This document shows positions 45,315-53,508 of a DNA stretch of 64,000 nt, piece after piece (the first letter of the stretch is position 1; every line of letters starts with the position of its first letter). The notes below the pieces were generated by a model that was not told the origin of the DNA, made no database searches, and worked only from the letters and a program-made list of their open reading frames with translations. The stretch is from contig CABUDZ010000001.1 in assembly GCA_902490445.1 (NCBI GenBank), positions 3,515-67,514 on the forward strand, written 5' to 3'. Origin of the DNA: an uncultured Collinsella sp. Its GTDB lineage: Bacteria > Actinomycetota > Coriobacteriia > Coriobacteriales > Coriobacteriaceae. A program made the translations under genes and the position numbers.

Positions 45315-45329
45315 GCACTTACGCCATTA

Positions 45330-47021
45330 CTAGAAGTTCTGGATCCGCTGCAGGTACATGACGGAATCGGGCAGGCCGCCCTCGCCAAAGGTCTTCTCGA
45401 TGTACTCGATCAGGCCCTTCATCTCGTCGCGCACAAAGCTCACGTTCATGGACTCAAACTTCTTGAGCACCTTGCGGGCGATGATGTAGTCCATGCCGCC
45501 CAGCTCGGTGCCGCCGCACGCCACGTACACGGGGATAAAGTCGTACATCTGCTTGATGATACGGTTACCAAAGGCCAGCTTAAAGCGGGTCTGCAGGTAC
45601 TGGTCCAGCTTGTGCATCTTCTGGAGCAGCTCGTCGTCGATTACGTACTCGACCTTAGCCTTTTGGAACAGATACTGCAGGTGGTCGGCCGTCACGTGCA
45701 CGCGCTCGTGCGGCTCGCATTCAAACGCGTCGGCACGCTCGTTGAGCTCGATGGGGATTGCACGGTCGTACACCTTGTCCGTGATGGTAAAGGTGGAGTC
45801 GTCGTTGTTGGCCGTGCCGATGAACCACAGGCTGTCGGGGATGGTGAGCTTGCCGTCGTGCAGAGCCTTGGGATCGGCGGCCCACTGGGTGGGGACCAGA
45901 TCGAGTACCCACTCGTCGTGGCTGGGCATCTCGAGCACCGACAGGATCTCGGCAAAGTAGTACTCCACGCGGGCGAGGTTCATCTCGTCAAGCACGATCA
46001 TGGACGGGTCCTGGCGAAGGCCCGCCTCGTACACGGCGCGGAGGAACTCGGTCTCGTTAAAGCGCTTGGAGAACTCGTTAAAGTAGCCCAGTACCTCGGT
46101 GCGATCGCGAAAACTCGGCTGCACCGACACGATGGTCGCGGGGTTATCCAGATAGCGGCTAAAGCTGTAGGGCAGCGAGGTCTTACCAGTACCCGAGATG
46201 CCCTCCAGGATCAGCAGCTTGGAGGCGGCCATGCCGGCCACAAAGCGGCGGATGACCTCAGGCGTGTAGTAGAGCTTCATCTGGCTGCAGGCGAACGCGC
46301 GGAAGCTGTCGACAAAGTCCTCCAGCGAGATGGCATCGTCGTAGACCGGCGATTCCCAGTCGCGGTACTTAAGGTCCACAAGGGACAACTTGGGGAAGCG
46401 GTTGGCCTGCGCAATCTCTTTTTCCTCGGCTAGGGTCTTGGCCTCAACGGTGGCCTTGGCCATGGCGGCCGCGGCATCCTTGACGCCCGCACCGTCGAGC
46501 GCGAGCGACGCGTTGCCCGACATGACGGCCGTCGCCGCGGCGCCCTCGCCCGCAGCGGCACCCGTAGCGGCGCCCACCACGTTGCCCACCGTGGGCAGAT
46601 GGTCGTCGGCCAGGGCCGAGGCGCCCACGTACGGAATCTGCTTGGTGCCGCCCATGGCATTGACCTTGAGCGCCAGCAGTTTGTTCTTCTCGTCCATGAG
46701 GTCGAGCACCTGCTTGTTCAGGCGACCGATCTCGCGATAGAGCGCCTTGTTGGACGTATCGTCGCGATGCAGACGGCGGTTGATGCGGTAGCGGTGGACC
46801 AGAATGGCCACGATCAGCACGGGAACCGCGATGAGCATGGCAAACAGAATGATCGCGCCGATCTTGCCCACCAGGTCAAACGTGGTGAAGTAGGTCATAA
46901 AGATGTTGAAGTACTCAACCCAGCCAAACACCAGCAGGTTAAGGATGGAGCTCACAACGGCAACGACGTTGTAGACGACCTTTGCCAGCAGCTCCCAGGC
47001 AAATCCCAGAAACTCACTCAC
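45330..47021 (-). CDS. Membrane-anchored McrB-like AAA+ ATPase
   Basis: The 563-residue protein has two N-terminal hydrophobic segments (about 10-40 and 53-76), a coiled coil (85-120), an Ala/Gly-rich linker and an AAA+ domain (about 255-500). Walker A is EGISGTGKTS (273-282), Walker B is MIVLDEMNLARVE (341-353), and the sensor-1 region IGTANNDDSTFTITDKVYDRA (401-421) matches the McrB/MoxR type. McrB itself is soluble and drives DNA cleavage; this protein is membrane-tethered and sits among surface-protein genes. The GTG start, with AGGAGG upstream, overlaps the signal peptidase stop by eight bases. Confidence 0.85.
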   Translation of the reverse strand: MSEFLGFAWELLAKVVYNVVAVVSSILNLLVFGWVEYFNIFMTYFTTFDLVGKIGAIILFAMLIAVPVLIVAILVHRYRINRRLHRDDTSNKALYREIGRLNKQVLDLMDEKNKLLALKVNAMGGTKQIPYVGASALADDHLPTVGNVVGAATGAAAGEGAAATAVMSGNASLALDGAGVKDAAAAMAKATVEAKTLAEEKEIAQANRFPKLSLVDLKYRDWESPVYDDAISLEDFVDSFRAFACSQMKLYYTPEVIRRFVAGMAASKLLILEGISGTGKTSLPYSFSRYLDNPATIVSVQPSFRDRTEVLGYFNEFSKRFNETEFLRAVYEAGLRQDPSMIVLDEMNLARVEYYFAEILSVLEMPSHDEWVLDLVPTQWAADPKALHDGKLTIPDSLWFIGTANNDDSTFTITDKVYDRAIPIELNERADAFECEPHERVHVTADHLQYLFQKAKVEYVIDDELLQKMHKLDQYLQTRFKLAFGNRIIKQMYDFIPVYVACGGTELGGMDYIIARKVLKKFESMNVSFVRDEMKGLIEYIEKTFGEGGLPDSVMYLQRIQNF

Positions 47022-47760
47022 CGTCGGTATCCTCCTGCTTGGTCGCGTTCATCGCCGCCTCGGCCTCGGCCTTCAGACGACGGGCCTCCTCGAGCTTGGC
47101 CTCGGCCTGGGCAAGCTGCTCGGCGGCGTTATCGGTCGTGACGGTAGTGTCGCCCTTGCCCTCGGCGTCCACGATGGCAGCCGCGGCAGCCAGGCGGTCC
47201 TCCTCGGCCATAGCGCGCTTGAGGTTCATGCCCACCACGATGAGGTGATACACCTGGTAGATAAAGAACAGCAGCATGGGCAGCACGATCACAATGAGGA
47301 AGCCCATGGAGCTGGACAGGAAGTCCATGACCTTGCCCATCTGCGGCAGCGCGAACACGTACTTGCCCACGATGTCGCCGTCGCTGATGATGTGCGAATC
47401 GGCCACGTCGTTGTTATCGCCCTTGGTGGTAAAGCTGCGCATGCCGTTGACCTCGTCGATGGCGGCGATGCGGTGCGTGTTGAGCGCGTACTCGTTGTCG
47501 ATAATGGTGTGGAACGTCACGATGTCGCCCACCTCGAGCTTGGAGGTGTCGCACTTTTTGATGACGATGAGGTCGCCCTTGTTAAACGTGGGCGCCATGG
47601 AGTCGGACTGTACGGCGAGCGGGGTGAAGCCGGCGATGTCCGAGACGCTGCCGTCCTCGCGCGTGGCGAGCGTGGTAAACGCGTACAGGGCCGCCACCAG
47701 GATGATGATCCACATGACGACGCTCAGTGCGATGGATGCGGCCTTTTTAACAGATTGCAT
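47014..47760 (-). CDS. sipW: SipW-type signal peptidase I (second)
   Basis: The 248-residue protein has an N-terminal anchor (IALSVVMWIIILVAALYAF), catalytic Ser in QSDSMAPTFNKGDLIVI, the His of ALNTHRIAAI, the TKGDNN box, a second membrane segment (GFLIVIVLPMLLFFIYQVY) and a coiled C-terminal tail rich in Ala/Glu. AAGGGA precedes the ATG. It lies between the secreted-protein genes and the ATPase and is translationally coupled to the latter. Confidence 0.9.
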   Translation of the reverse strand: MQSVKKAASIALSVVMWIIILVAALYAFTTLATREDGSVSDIAGFTPLAVQSDSMAPTFNKGDLIVIKKCDTSKLEVGDIVTFHTIIDNEYALNTHRIAAIDEVNGMRSFTTKGDNNDVADSHIISDGDIVGKYVFALPQMGKVMDFLSSSMGFLIVIVLPMLLFFIYQVYHLIVVGMNLKRAMAEEDRLAAAAAIVDAEGKGDTTVTTDNAAEQLAQAEAKLEEARRLKAEAEAAMNATKQEDTDGE

Positions 47761-47820
47761 GATGTCCCTTACTACCGTGTCTGACTAGGTCGTGCGCGGC
47801 CCGATGGCCGCCGTGCATAT

Positions 47821-48627
47821 CTACTGTTCCTCGATGCCCTCAAAGCGCATCGAAACCGAATAGTTAGCTCCCTTTAGCATATTAGTGCAATTTGGGTCCG
47901 TTCCCTCGAGCCATATGCGAACGGTTACCGGCTTGTCCGTATCTTTTATTAGGTCGAACATGTCGCTGGCCGCGTTCGCTACTCCCGAGTCGAGCCCAAA
48001 GACGGTGGCCGAACCGGACGAGCCTCCGCCTCCGTTGGGGTTGTAGACCCAGGTGTGGCCGTCGGCGGTAAAGCTCATGCGCATGGCGCTGGCCATGCCC
48101 TGCGTGTCGGAGCTAAATCGCGTGCCGGACGCGCCACCGTCGCCGTCCTGCCCGGTCAGGCGAACGCGCAGGTCCGTACTGCTCATAAAGTGCAGCGTGA
48201 ACTCCAAGTAGGCGCCGGTCGCGGGATCGGCGGTGGAGCCGTCCTCGAAGGTAAAAGTCTGGTAGTCGCTCGTGGTGACGGGCTTGAGCCTGGATGCATC
48301 GATGTCCACGCCCTTTTCGCTGGCGATGCGCGCCGAGATCTGGTCAAAGCCCAGGCTGTGCACATATTCGTCGAATGTGGCGTGCTCGTCCAGGTCAAAG
48401 CGCAGCGAGCCGTCGGCGTTGGCGTCGATCATGAGCATGCGGGTCTTGGCGCTATCGGCGATGGAGAACCAGGCGAACGTTGCCATGGCTATCGCCACCA
48501 GCGCAAACAGCACCAGCACCACGGTGGTGGTGAGCTTGCGGCGCAGGTCGGTGTCGGCGGGGGCTTGCGCGCCGGCGGGCTTGCCGGTGGCGGGCGTGCA
48601 GCTGGCGGTGGGTTGCTTACGCGTCAT
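47821..48627 (-). CDS. TasA/camelysin-like SipW-dependent secreted protein 1
   Basis: After a polar N-terminal part (to residue 28), RRKLTTTVVLVLFALVAIAMATFAWF forms a signal helix ending in the A-T-F-A-W-F motif. The roughly 215-residue exported part is beta-rich and Gly/Asp-rich, and ends with VTVRIWLEGTDPNCTNML, the motif common to this locus. It begins 2 bases after the stop of the preceding gene, so it is in the same operon. SipW would cleave before the mature domain. It is the last of four such genes before the peptidase-ATPase module. Confidence 0.85.
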   Translation of the reverse strand: MTRKQPTASCTPATGKPAGAQAPADTDLRRKLTTTVVLVLFALVAIAMATFAWFSIADSAKTRMLMIDANADGSLRFDLDEHATFDEYVHSLGFDQISARIASEKGVDIDASRLKPVTTSDYQTFTFEDGSTADPATGAYLEFTLHFMSSTDLRVRLTGQDGDGGASGTRFSSDTQGMASAMRMSFTADGHTWVYNPNGGGGSSGSATVFGLDSGVANAASDMFDLIKDTDKPVTVRIWLEGTDPNCTNMLKGANYSVSMRFEGIEEQ

Positions 48628-48629
48628 GG

Positions 48630-49616
48630 CTACTCACCGTCCAAGGTCGCAAAGAGCGCCAGGTGCAAGGTGCCCGGATCCTGATACAGATAGTCGGCGC
48701 TATCGGGGTCGGTGCCCTCGATGTAGTAATAGATATCCAAGCGATAGGTCTGGCCAAGCCCCAGCGTGGCAAGCGAGTTTTGTGGGCGCATGGCTGTCTC
48801 GCTCGTGTCCAGCGTAAAGGCGGCCGGGTCCCGCGTTACGTTGGCACCGCAAGCGAGCTGGCCGTTTTGCCAGCCCAAGAGCATGCCCTCGGTGTAGCCC
48901 GCCAGGCCCGCAGGGACGGTCGCGGGATGCTCGTCGCGATGGCCGCCGTCGGAGCTGTCGAGCTCAAAGATGTTGGCGGCAAGCACCTGGTTGCCGCTCG
49001 AGATTTTAATGCCCACGCGGGCCGCACGCAGCAGCTCGGCGTTGGCGTCCTGCGGGACCAGGGATTCGGCCAGATACAGGTTGACCTTACCCTTTACTTT
49101 GCTGGCTCCCGTTCCGGTAATGGTGGGGCGCAGGTCGATCCAGCCGTGGTAGAACGCGGATCCGTTGTCTTTTGCCTGCTCAAACACCGTGGCATCGCCG
49201 GCCGAGTTGTTTTGCGCGCAGGCAGCAAAACCGTTGAGGTCAAAGGTCGAGACCGGATAGAGCGTCACGGCGCCAGCCGCATTGGAAGTCAGGGAAACAT
49301 CGCCCTGCTGCGACCAGCTGCCGCGATCGGCGTCGCCCAGCTCCAGCACCAGCTTGGACGTGTCGCTGTGCACGCTCACCGAATTGGTGTTGACCTTCAT
49401 GTTGTTGGTAAACCAGGCGTAGGTCGCGGCGCCCAAGGTGGCGGCGAGCGCCACCATAACGAGCGCGATGTAGGCACGCGCGTGGCGAGCGTGGCGGCGG
49501 GCGGCGGCGCCCTCGAGGACCTGGCACTCGGCGGCTACGCTGGAGGGAACCGCGGGGCTCTCGCTCTGGGTTTTGGCCTCGCAGCTATCTGCTGGCATGC
49601 GCTTCTGATCTTTCAC
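48630..49616 (-). CDS. TasA/camelysin-like SipW-dependent secreted protein 2
   Basis: The 328-residue product begins with a GTG preceded by AAGGGGG. The helix YIALVMVALAATLGAATYAWF carries the signature A-A-T-Y-A-W-F. The mature part has YPVSTFDLNGF, SKVKGKVNLYLAESLV and ends near LDIYYYIEGTDPDSAD, a version of the shared motif lacking the Cys. It lies 13 bases after the next gene upstream. It is a likely fibre or matrix subunit. Confidence 0.83.
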   Translation of the reverse strand: MKDQKRMPADSCEAKTQSESPAVPSSVAAECQVLEGAAARRHARHARAYIALVMVALAATLGAATYAWFTNNMKVNTNSVSVHSDTSKLVLELGDADRGSWSQQGDVSLTSNAAGAVTLYPVSTFDLNGFAACAQNNSAGDATVFEQAKDNGSAFYHGWIDLRPTITGTGASKVKGKVNLYLAESLVPQDANAELLRAARVGIKISSGNQVLAANIFELDSSDGGHRDEHPATVPAGLAGYTEGMLLGWQNGQLACGANVTRDPAAFTLDTSETAMRPQNSLATLGLGQTYRLDIYYYIEGTDPDSADYLYQDPGTLHLALFATLDGE

Positions 49617-49629
49617 GTCGCTCGCCCCC

Positions 49630-50466
49630 TTACGCCTTGGCCGCAGCAAAGGCAAGCTGCAGCACCACATCGCGGGCCTGGGCCTCGTCGATGCAATTGG
49701 CGTCGCAGCCTTCCATGTATACAACGTAGCGAACGCTTGCCACCTCGTTGGCGGCCAGCGTGCAGATGGGCGTGGCGCCCGCGCGCGGCGTGGGCGTGTC
49801 ACCGGTGCCATCCATGCTGTAAGAGCTAATAGCGCGGGCCGGGTCGGCGGTGTAGCTCCAGCCCGAGGCGGCACCCGCTACGACCGCGCCGTCCTGCGCC
49901 GTGGTGCGCCTGTTGGTGGCGCCTGCGGTATTGCCCAAGTCATCACAGGTAAAGATATGCGTCTGCGTGCCCGACTGGGTCGTAATTACCAGACCCAAAC
50001 GCAACGCGGCCAGCAGCTGCGGGTCGCTCGTCACGCTCATCTGGCCCTGATACAGGTACACATTGAGCGCGCTATCGCTGCTCTTGAGGTACAGCGTGCC
50101 CGAAAGGGCGTAGTCATCCAGCTGCGCGATGCAGTCGGCGTAGTCGGTCGTAATGCCCGCGGCGTTTTGGAACGTGCCGCGCCAAAAGCGGGAAAGGTCT
50201 GACGTCGAGATGGGATAGAGCGTCTTGTCGGCGGCGGCAAGCGTGGCCGTTGTGTCCCAGGGCCCGTTGGCCGAAAGGCCAATCTGCAGGTCGGAGCTCT
50301 CGTCGCTTACCGTGTGCGCCACGGGGGTCACGTTGGTGTAGCGCGAGTTACTAAACCAGGCATAGGTGGCGGCACTCAGGGCGGCTACCAGCACCAGCAT
50401 CCATGCGGCCGCAGCAACCATGCGGCGGCGCGAGCCCAGGATGTCTTTGATGTTCGATGCACTCAT
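49630..50466 (-). CDS. TasA/camelysin-like SipW-dependent secreted protein 3
   Basis: The 278-residue protein has signal helix MVAAAAWMLVLVAALSAATYAWF, a serine/threonine-rich stalk, LYPISTSDLSRF and SGTLYLKSSDSALNVYL, and ends with VRYVVYMEGCDANCIDEAQ. The two Cys in that last motif may form a disulfide with each other. AGGGGGACCAGGG lies before the ATG. It is a paralogue of its neighbours on both sides. Confidence 0.84.
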   Translation of the reverse strand: MSASNIKDILGSRRRMVAAAAWMLVLVAALSAATYAWFSNSRYTNVTPVAHTVSDESSDLQIGLSANGPWDTTATLAAADKTLYPISTSDLSRFWRGTFQNAAGITTDYADCIAQLDDYALSGTLYLKSSDSALNVYLYQGQMSVTSDPQLLAALRLGLVITTQSGTQTHIFTCDDLGNTAGATNRRTTAQDGAVVAGAASGWSYTADPARAISSYSMDGTGDTPTPRAGATPICTLAANEVASVRYVVYMEGCDANCIDEAQARDVVLQLAFAAAKA

Positions 50467-50477
50467 CCCTGGTCCCC

Positions 50478-51362
50478 CTACGAACGTTTGCCGGCAAAGC
50501 GCAGCGCCAGCGATTGCAGGCTGGTTGCGGCCAGGTTGTTGGTACAGTCGGGGTCGCAGCCCTCCAGCCACACGTACACGTCCACGCGCACGGGCGTGCT
50601 GCGGCTGGCGCCCTTGGCGGCAGCGGGTAGGCTGCAAATCTTGGTCGTGGCCTCCTTGAGACTCACGATGCCGGTGTCTTCGTTGTAGTCGCAGAAGTTT
50701 GCGCTGGTCAGCTGGTCAAAATGGAGCGTGGCACCGTCGGAGCGGCTGCTGTCGAGCACCAGGTGGTTCTGCTCGTTTTCGTCGGCATCCTTGCCATCAA
50801 GCGTGTTGTAGCGCGCCTGGGGATTGTGCTCGCCCGAGACCTCAAAGACGTACTGGCCCGTAACGGCATCGCCCTGCCCTGGAGCATAGGCGACCAGCCC
50901 CACGCGCAGGGCGGTGGAGATGGGGTTTGCCGGATCCTGCTCGGTAAAGTCGATGCCCGACAGGTACACGTCGGTTGCGGCCGAGTTGGTGGCCAGGTAC
51001 AGGGAGGTCTTGTAGTAGTCGGAATGTTCGGCCGTGCCAAACATGCTGGCAAACAGCGGGTCCTGCGTGGTTCCGCCGGTAAAGCCCGTTACCTTTTGGA
51101 AGCCGTTGAGCACGTTGTCGGTCGAGACGGGATCGAGCAGGCCCGCAAAGCTCAGGCCGGCGTTGGTCTTGTACTCGCCGTCGTACTCGTTAGAGATAAG
51201 GAAGGTCACACCCGTGCCCGCGGCCATCTTGACGTCGGTGATATGGCGGTTGGCGTTGTAGATGTACCAGGCATACGTTACGGCTCCGGCAACAGCAAGG
51301 GCTACCAGCAACATGGCGAGCATGCGATTGAACTGTTTTCGCAGCGAGCGTGCGTCCGACAT
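50478..51362 (-). CDS. TasA/camelysin-like SipW-dependent secreted protein 4
   Basis: The 294-residue protein is the first gene of the operon. Its signal helix NRMLAMLLVALAVAGAVTYAWY ends in V-T-Y-A-W-Y, a variant of the motif. The mature domain has LDPVSTDNVLNGFQKV, TSLYLATNSAATDVYLSGI and ends VDVYVWLEGCDPDCTNNL. GGGGGAGGGG precedes the ATG. Expression presumably starts in the gap to tRNA-Val, where no strong promoter is evident on the minus strand. Confidence 0.84.
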   Translation of the reverse strand: MSDARSLRKQFNRMLAMLLVALAVAGAVTYAWYIYNANRHITDVKMAAGTGVTFLISNEYDGEYKTNAGLSFAGLLDPVSTDNVLNGFQKVTGFTGGTTQDPLFASMFGTAEHSDYYKTSLYLATNSAATDVYLSGIDFTEQDPANPISTALRVGLVAYAPGQGDAVTGQYVFEVSGEHNPQARYNTLDGKDADENEQNHLVLDSSRSDGATLHFDQLTSANFCDYNEDTGIVSLKEATTKICSLPAAAKGASRSTPVRVDVYVWLEGCDPDCTNNLAATSLQSLALRFAGKRS

Positions 51363-51534
51363 GCCCCTCCCCCAGATGCCGCGTTGTAAACTGCCTGGGC
51401 ACGATTTGCCCATAATGGAGTTATTTTACGCGAATGTGCAGTTCATCGGGGGTACAAACGTGACTTTCCGCGTGCTGTTCGCGCTGCATCGGGGCGGATA
51501 GGGCCGCAAATCGCCGCTTTTTAAAAAATAGTTC

Positions 51535-51563
51535 TTGCCACCGGGCGGGAGCTCCGTTATATT
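51535..51563 (+). promoter_or_regulatory. Promoter of tRNA-Val
   Basis: TTGCCA and TATATT are spaced by 17 bases, with the -10 ending 29 bases before the tRNA 5' end. Confidence 0.78.
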
Positions 51564-51592
51564 ATTCCCTGCGCACTCGCGCACCCTTGATC

Positions 51593-51667
51593 GGGCGTTT
51601 AGCTCAGGGGGAGAGCGCTTCCCTGACACGGAAGAGGTCAGAAGTTCAAATCTTCTAACGCCCACCA
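51593..51667 (+). tRNA. tRNA-Val (anticodon GAC)
   Basis: The cloverleaf has acceptor GGGCGTT/AACGCCC, D-arm GCTCAGGGGGAGAGC, anticodon arm TTCCCTGACACGGAA and T-arm AGAAGTTCAAATCTTCT. The loop CTGACAC gives anticodon GAC, and CCA is encoded. Confidence 0.96.
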
Positions 51668-51675
51668 AATGTTCG

Positions 51676-51711
51676 CAGCTCAGAGGCTTCGCCTCTGAGC
51701 TGTTTTGTTTT
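51676..51711 (+). terminator. Terminator of tRNA-Val
   Basis: A perfect 12-bp stem (CAGCTCAGAGGC with GCCTCTGAGCTG) closes a TTC loop and is followed by TTTTGTTTT. Confidence 0.92.
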
Positions 51712-51870
51712 ACGCCGCCAAGCCAAAAGGGCGCCGCAGCACCCAAAGCCGCCTCGACAACGCCAGCGACCACACCAACCAAGCCTAAAGTCGCCCAAAC
51801 AACCCTCAGCGAGCGCCCCGATCGGGCCCGAATGGGCCTCGATGCCACATCCGGACAACCTTCCTATAGT

Positions 51871-52050
51871 CAGGTCTAATACTTTTCCGCGAAGTGAACG
51901 GGCTTATTTGGACCCCCGAAGCATGCACACTTTTTGAAGCCAAAACCGCAGGATTCCAATGTCAAAACCGCAGGAAATGAGCCGCCAAATGTGTCGATGC
52001 TTCGGGGGTCCATTTTGAGTCGTTCACTTCGCGGAAAAGTATTAGACCTG
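51871..52050. repeat. 180-bp palindrome with two internal 13-mers
   Basis: The outermost 29 bases on each side are exact reverse complements, then 10 bases differ, then 15 bases pair again. The loop has two copies of CAAAACCGCAGGA (51941-51953 and 51963-51975). The same 13-mer lies in the 1.8-kb inverted repeat. No coding frame spans it. Confidence 0.85.
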
Positions 52051-52087
52051 AAAATAAGGCCCCTGGCCCTGGCCCCAGTAACCGCCC

Positions 52088-53191
52088 CTACCAATGTTGA
52101 CGCGCCTCGATAACCGTTTGCCAAAGCTTAAACCGCTTCGTTTCGACGCGCTTGAGGGCAAAATATCGCTGTTCCTCGCTCATGGGCCTGTTAAAAATGG
52201 GTCGCTTATTCCGATGCAGCTTCCGTCGGATGCGTTCGCACAGGCGAACGAGCTTTTCGTAGTCGCTCGCCTGGTCAGTCGTCACTGTAAAGTACGCCAC
52301 CCCATTGAGCATCTGCAGCTCGTTGCGGCGCTCGGCATCCTTGTGGATTTTCTCGCTTCCGTCGTGGATGGCATCGCTGTCGTAGTCGACCAGCGCGGTA
52401 AGCACTTCGGGCAGCAGCCCGGCCTTCACTTTGCCCATGCCCACCTCCGCTTTCGCTGTAAGCGTGATGTCGGGCATGCGCTCCAACACGCGCAGTTTGC
52501 GGTTGCGCCCATCGTTGTAACCGTCGCGAATGAAGTACTTCTTGTTCAGCTCGGCCTTGCCCAGCGCAAGCCCACCGTAATGTGCAGGCAGCGACATAAA
52601 CATGCAAAGCCCCGACTCCCTTGGAGACCGTGAGCCCTCTTCCACGTACGGAAGCAACGCCTTCGCCTTGGCGGCGCCTCTCACCTTTGACGCCCGGTCA
52701 AGGTACGCCGCAATGAGCTCCTTGGTCGCGAGCTTTCCATCGCGCATGCCCGCATCCCTGCTGGTCACCCCGCCGGGAGCAAGGTTATCCAGCCGGTAGT
52801 CCGATGTCATGGCATAGCCGGCATAGATGGCCTCCGCCGCATCGCCATCGTGCGCGGCCTGCAAAAACGCCAGCTCGGGAGAGCACACGTACGCATCCAG
52901 GTCGCCCATCCAGTGGCCCAGCGAGATAAACGAACCCGCGGGGAGCTCGTTGGTGCACAGATGCGTCTTAACGTGCTTGCTCCGCCGGCGGTCGGCGCGC
53001 GTCGGCACCATCAGATCCAGCACGTCAATCCCCAGGTCATAGCGATCGATAACCTCCTGCGCCTCCTGGTCACAGAGCGCGCAGGCGCCTGCAATCGACA
53101 CGATCTCTGGTTCCGAATCCCCAAATCGAGGGTTCGGGATGTGCGCCAAGAGCGCCAGCGCAGCGTTATGTGAAACGATAAAGTACCTCAT
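52088..53191 (-). CDS. Endonuclease-like protein of unknown family
   Basis: The 367-residue protein has an N-terminal half without recognised motifs (MRYFIVSHNAALALLAHI, then a CALCDQ pair of Cys). The C-terminal part TALVDYDSDAIHDGSEKIHKDAERRNELQMLNGVAYFTVT resembles the PD-(D/E)XK-type fold found in Vsr/DUF559-like or AbiEi-associated proteins. The start has no clear ribosome-binding site. It opens the accessory stretch between the two halves of the surface-protein locus. Nuclease activity is inferred only. Confidence 0.55.
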   Translation of the reverse strand: MRYFIVSHNAALALLAHIPNPRFGDSEPEIVSIAGACALCDQEAQEVIDRYDLGIDVLDLMVPTRADRRRSKHVKTHLCTNELPAGSFISLGHWMGDLDAYVCSPELAFLQAAHDGDAAEAIYAGYAMTSDYRLDNLAPGGVTSRDAGMRDGKLATKELIAAYLDRASKVRGAAKAKALLPYVEEGSRSPRESGLCMFMSLPAHYGGLALGKAELNKKYFIRDGYNDGRNRKLRVLERMPDITLTAKAEVGMGKVKAGLLPEVLTALVDYDSDAIHDGSEKIHKDAERRNELQMLNGVAYFTVTTDQASDYEKLVRLCERIRRKLHRNKRPIFNRPMSEEQRYFALKRVETKRFKLWQTVIEARQHW

Positions 53192-53508
53192 GGCGCGAAG
53201 ATAGCACCCGCGTCGGCGGCGGCTCGCGGCCCTGGCGAGTTTTCGGCAAACGACCAGCAGTTTTTTGCTGCGGCGCGTCCAAAGTGTTCATTCGTCGACG
53301 TCTAGCTGCAAATCCGTCAAGCTTTTGGCAAGGTTGCCGCTCAACTGACCAAAAGCTGACCATTTGCTTGCCCATTTGCTTGACGGCGCGCCCTCGCCAA
53401 AATGCTCCGCGACTTCTCGGGCGGTCGAAGTGCTCGTTTAGCGACCACACGCTCGTCGCTAGGGTATCCTTGGAGCACATGCACCGCAAGCCGCACAAAG
53501 GAGCCGCC
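53192..53508. other. Intergenic region with a nested dyad
   Basis: Nested perfect arms occur at 53314-53322 with 53378-53386 (CCGTCAAGC/GCTTGACGG) and at 53320-53328 with 53349-53357 (AGCTTTTGG/CCAAAAGCT). The words CTGACCAAAAGCTGACC and TGGCAAGGTT recur at 20959-21010. No gene is supported here. Confidence 0.55.

Noticed and set aside
44748..46433. 561-codon plus-strand open frame over the AAA+ and coiled-coil genes
   Set aside because: Mirror frame crossing two real genes; the opposite strand carries Walker motifs and ribosome-binding sites.
43011..47021. Classical McrBC restriction system
   Set aside because: The partner has no visible nuclease motif, the ATPase is membrane-anchored, and the genes are coupled to signal peptidases rather than to defence genes.
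51535..51879. 114-codon plus-strand frame over tRNA-Val
   Set aside because: The frame runs through the tRNA and its terminator; the Ala/Thr/Pro-rich tail has no start signal.
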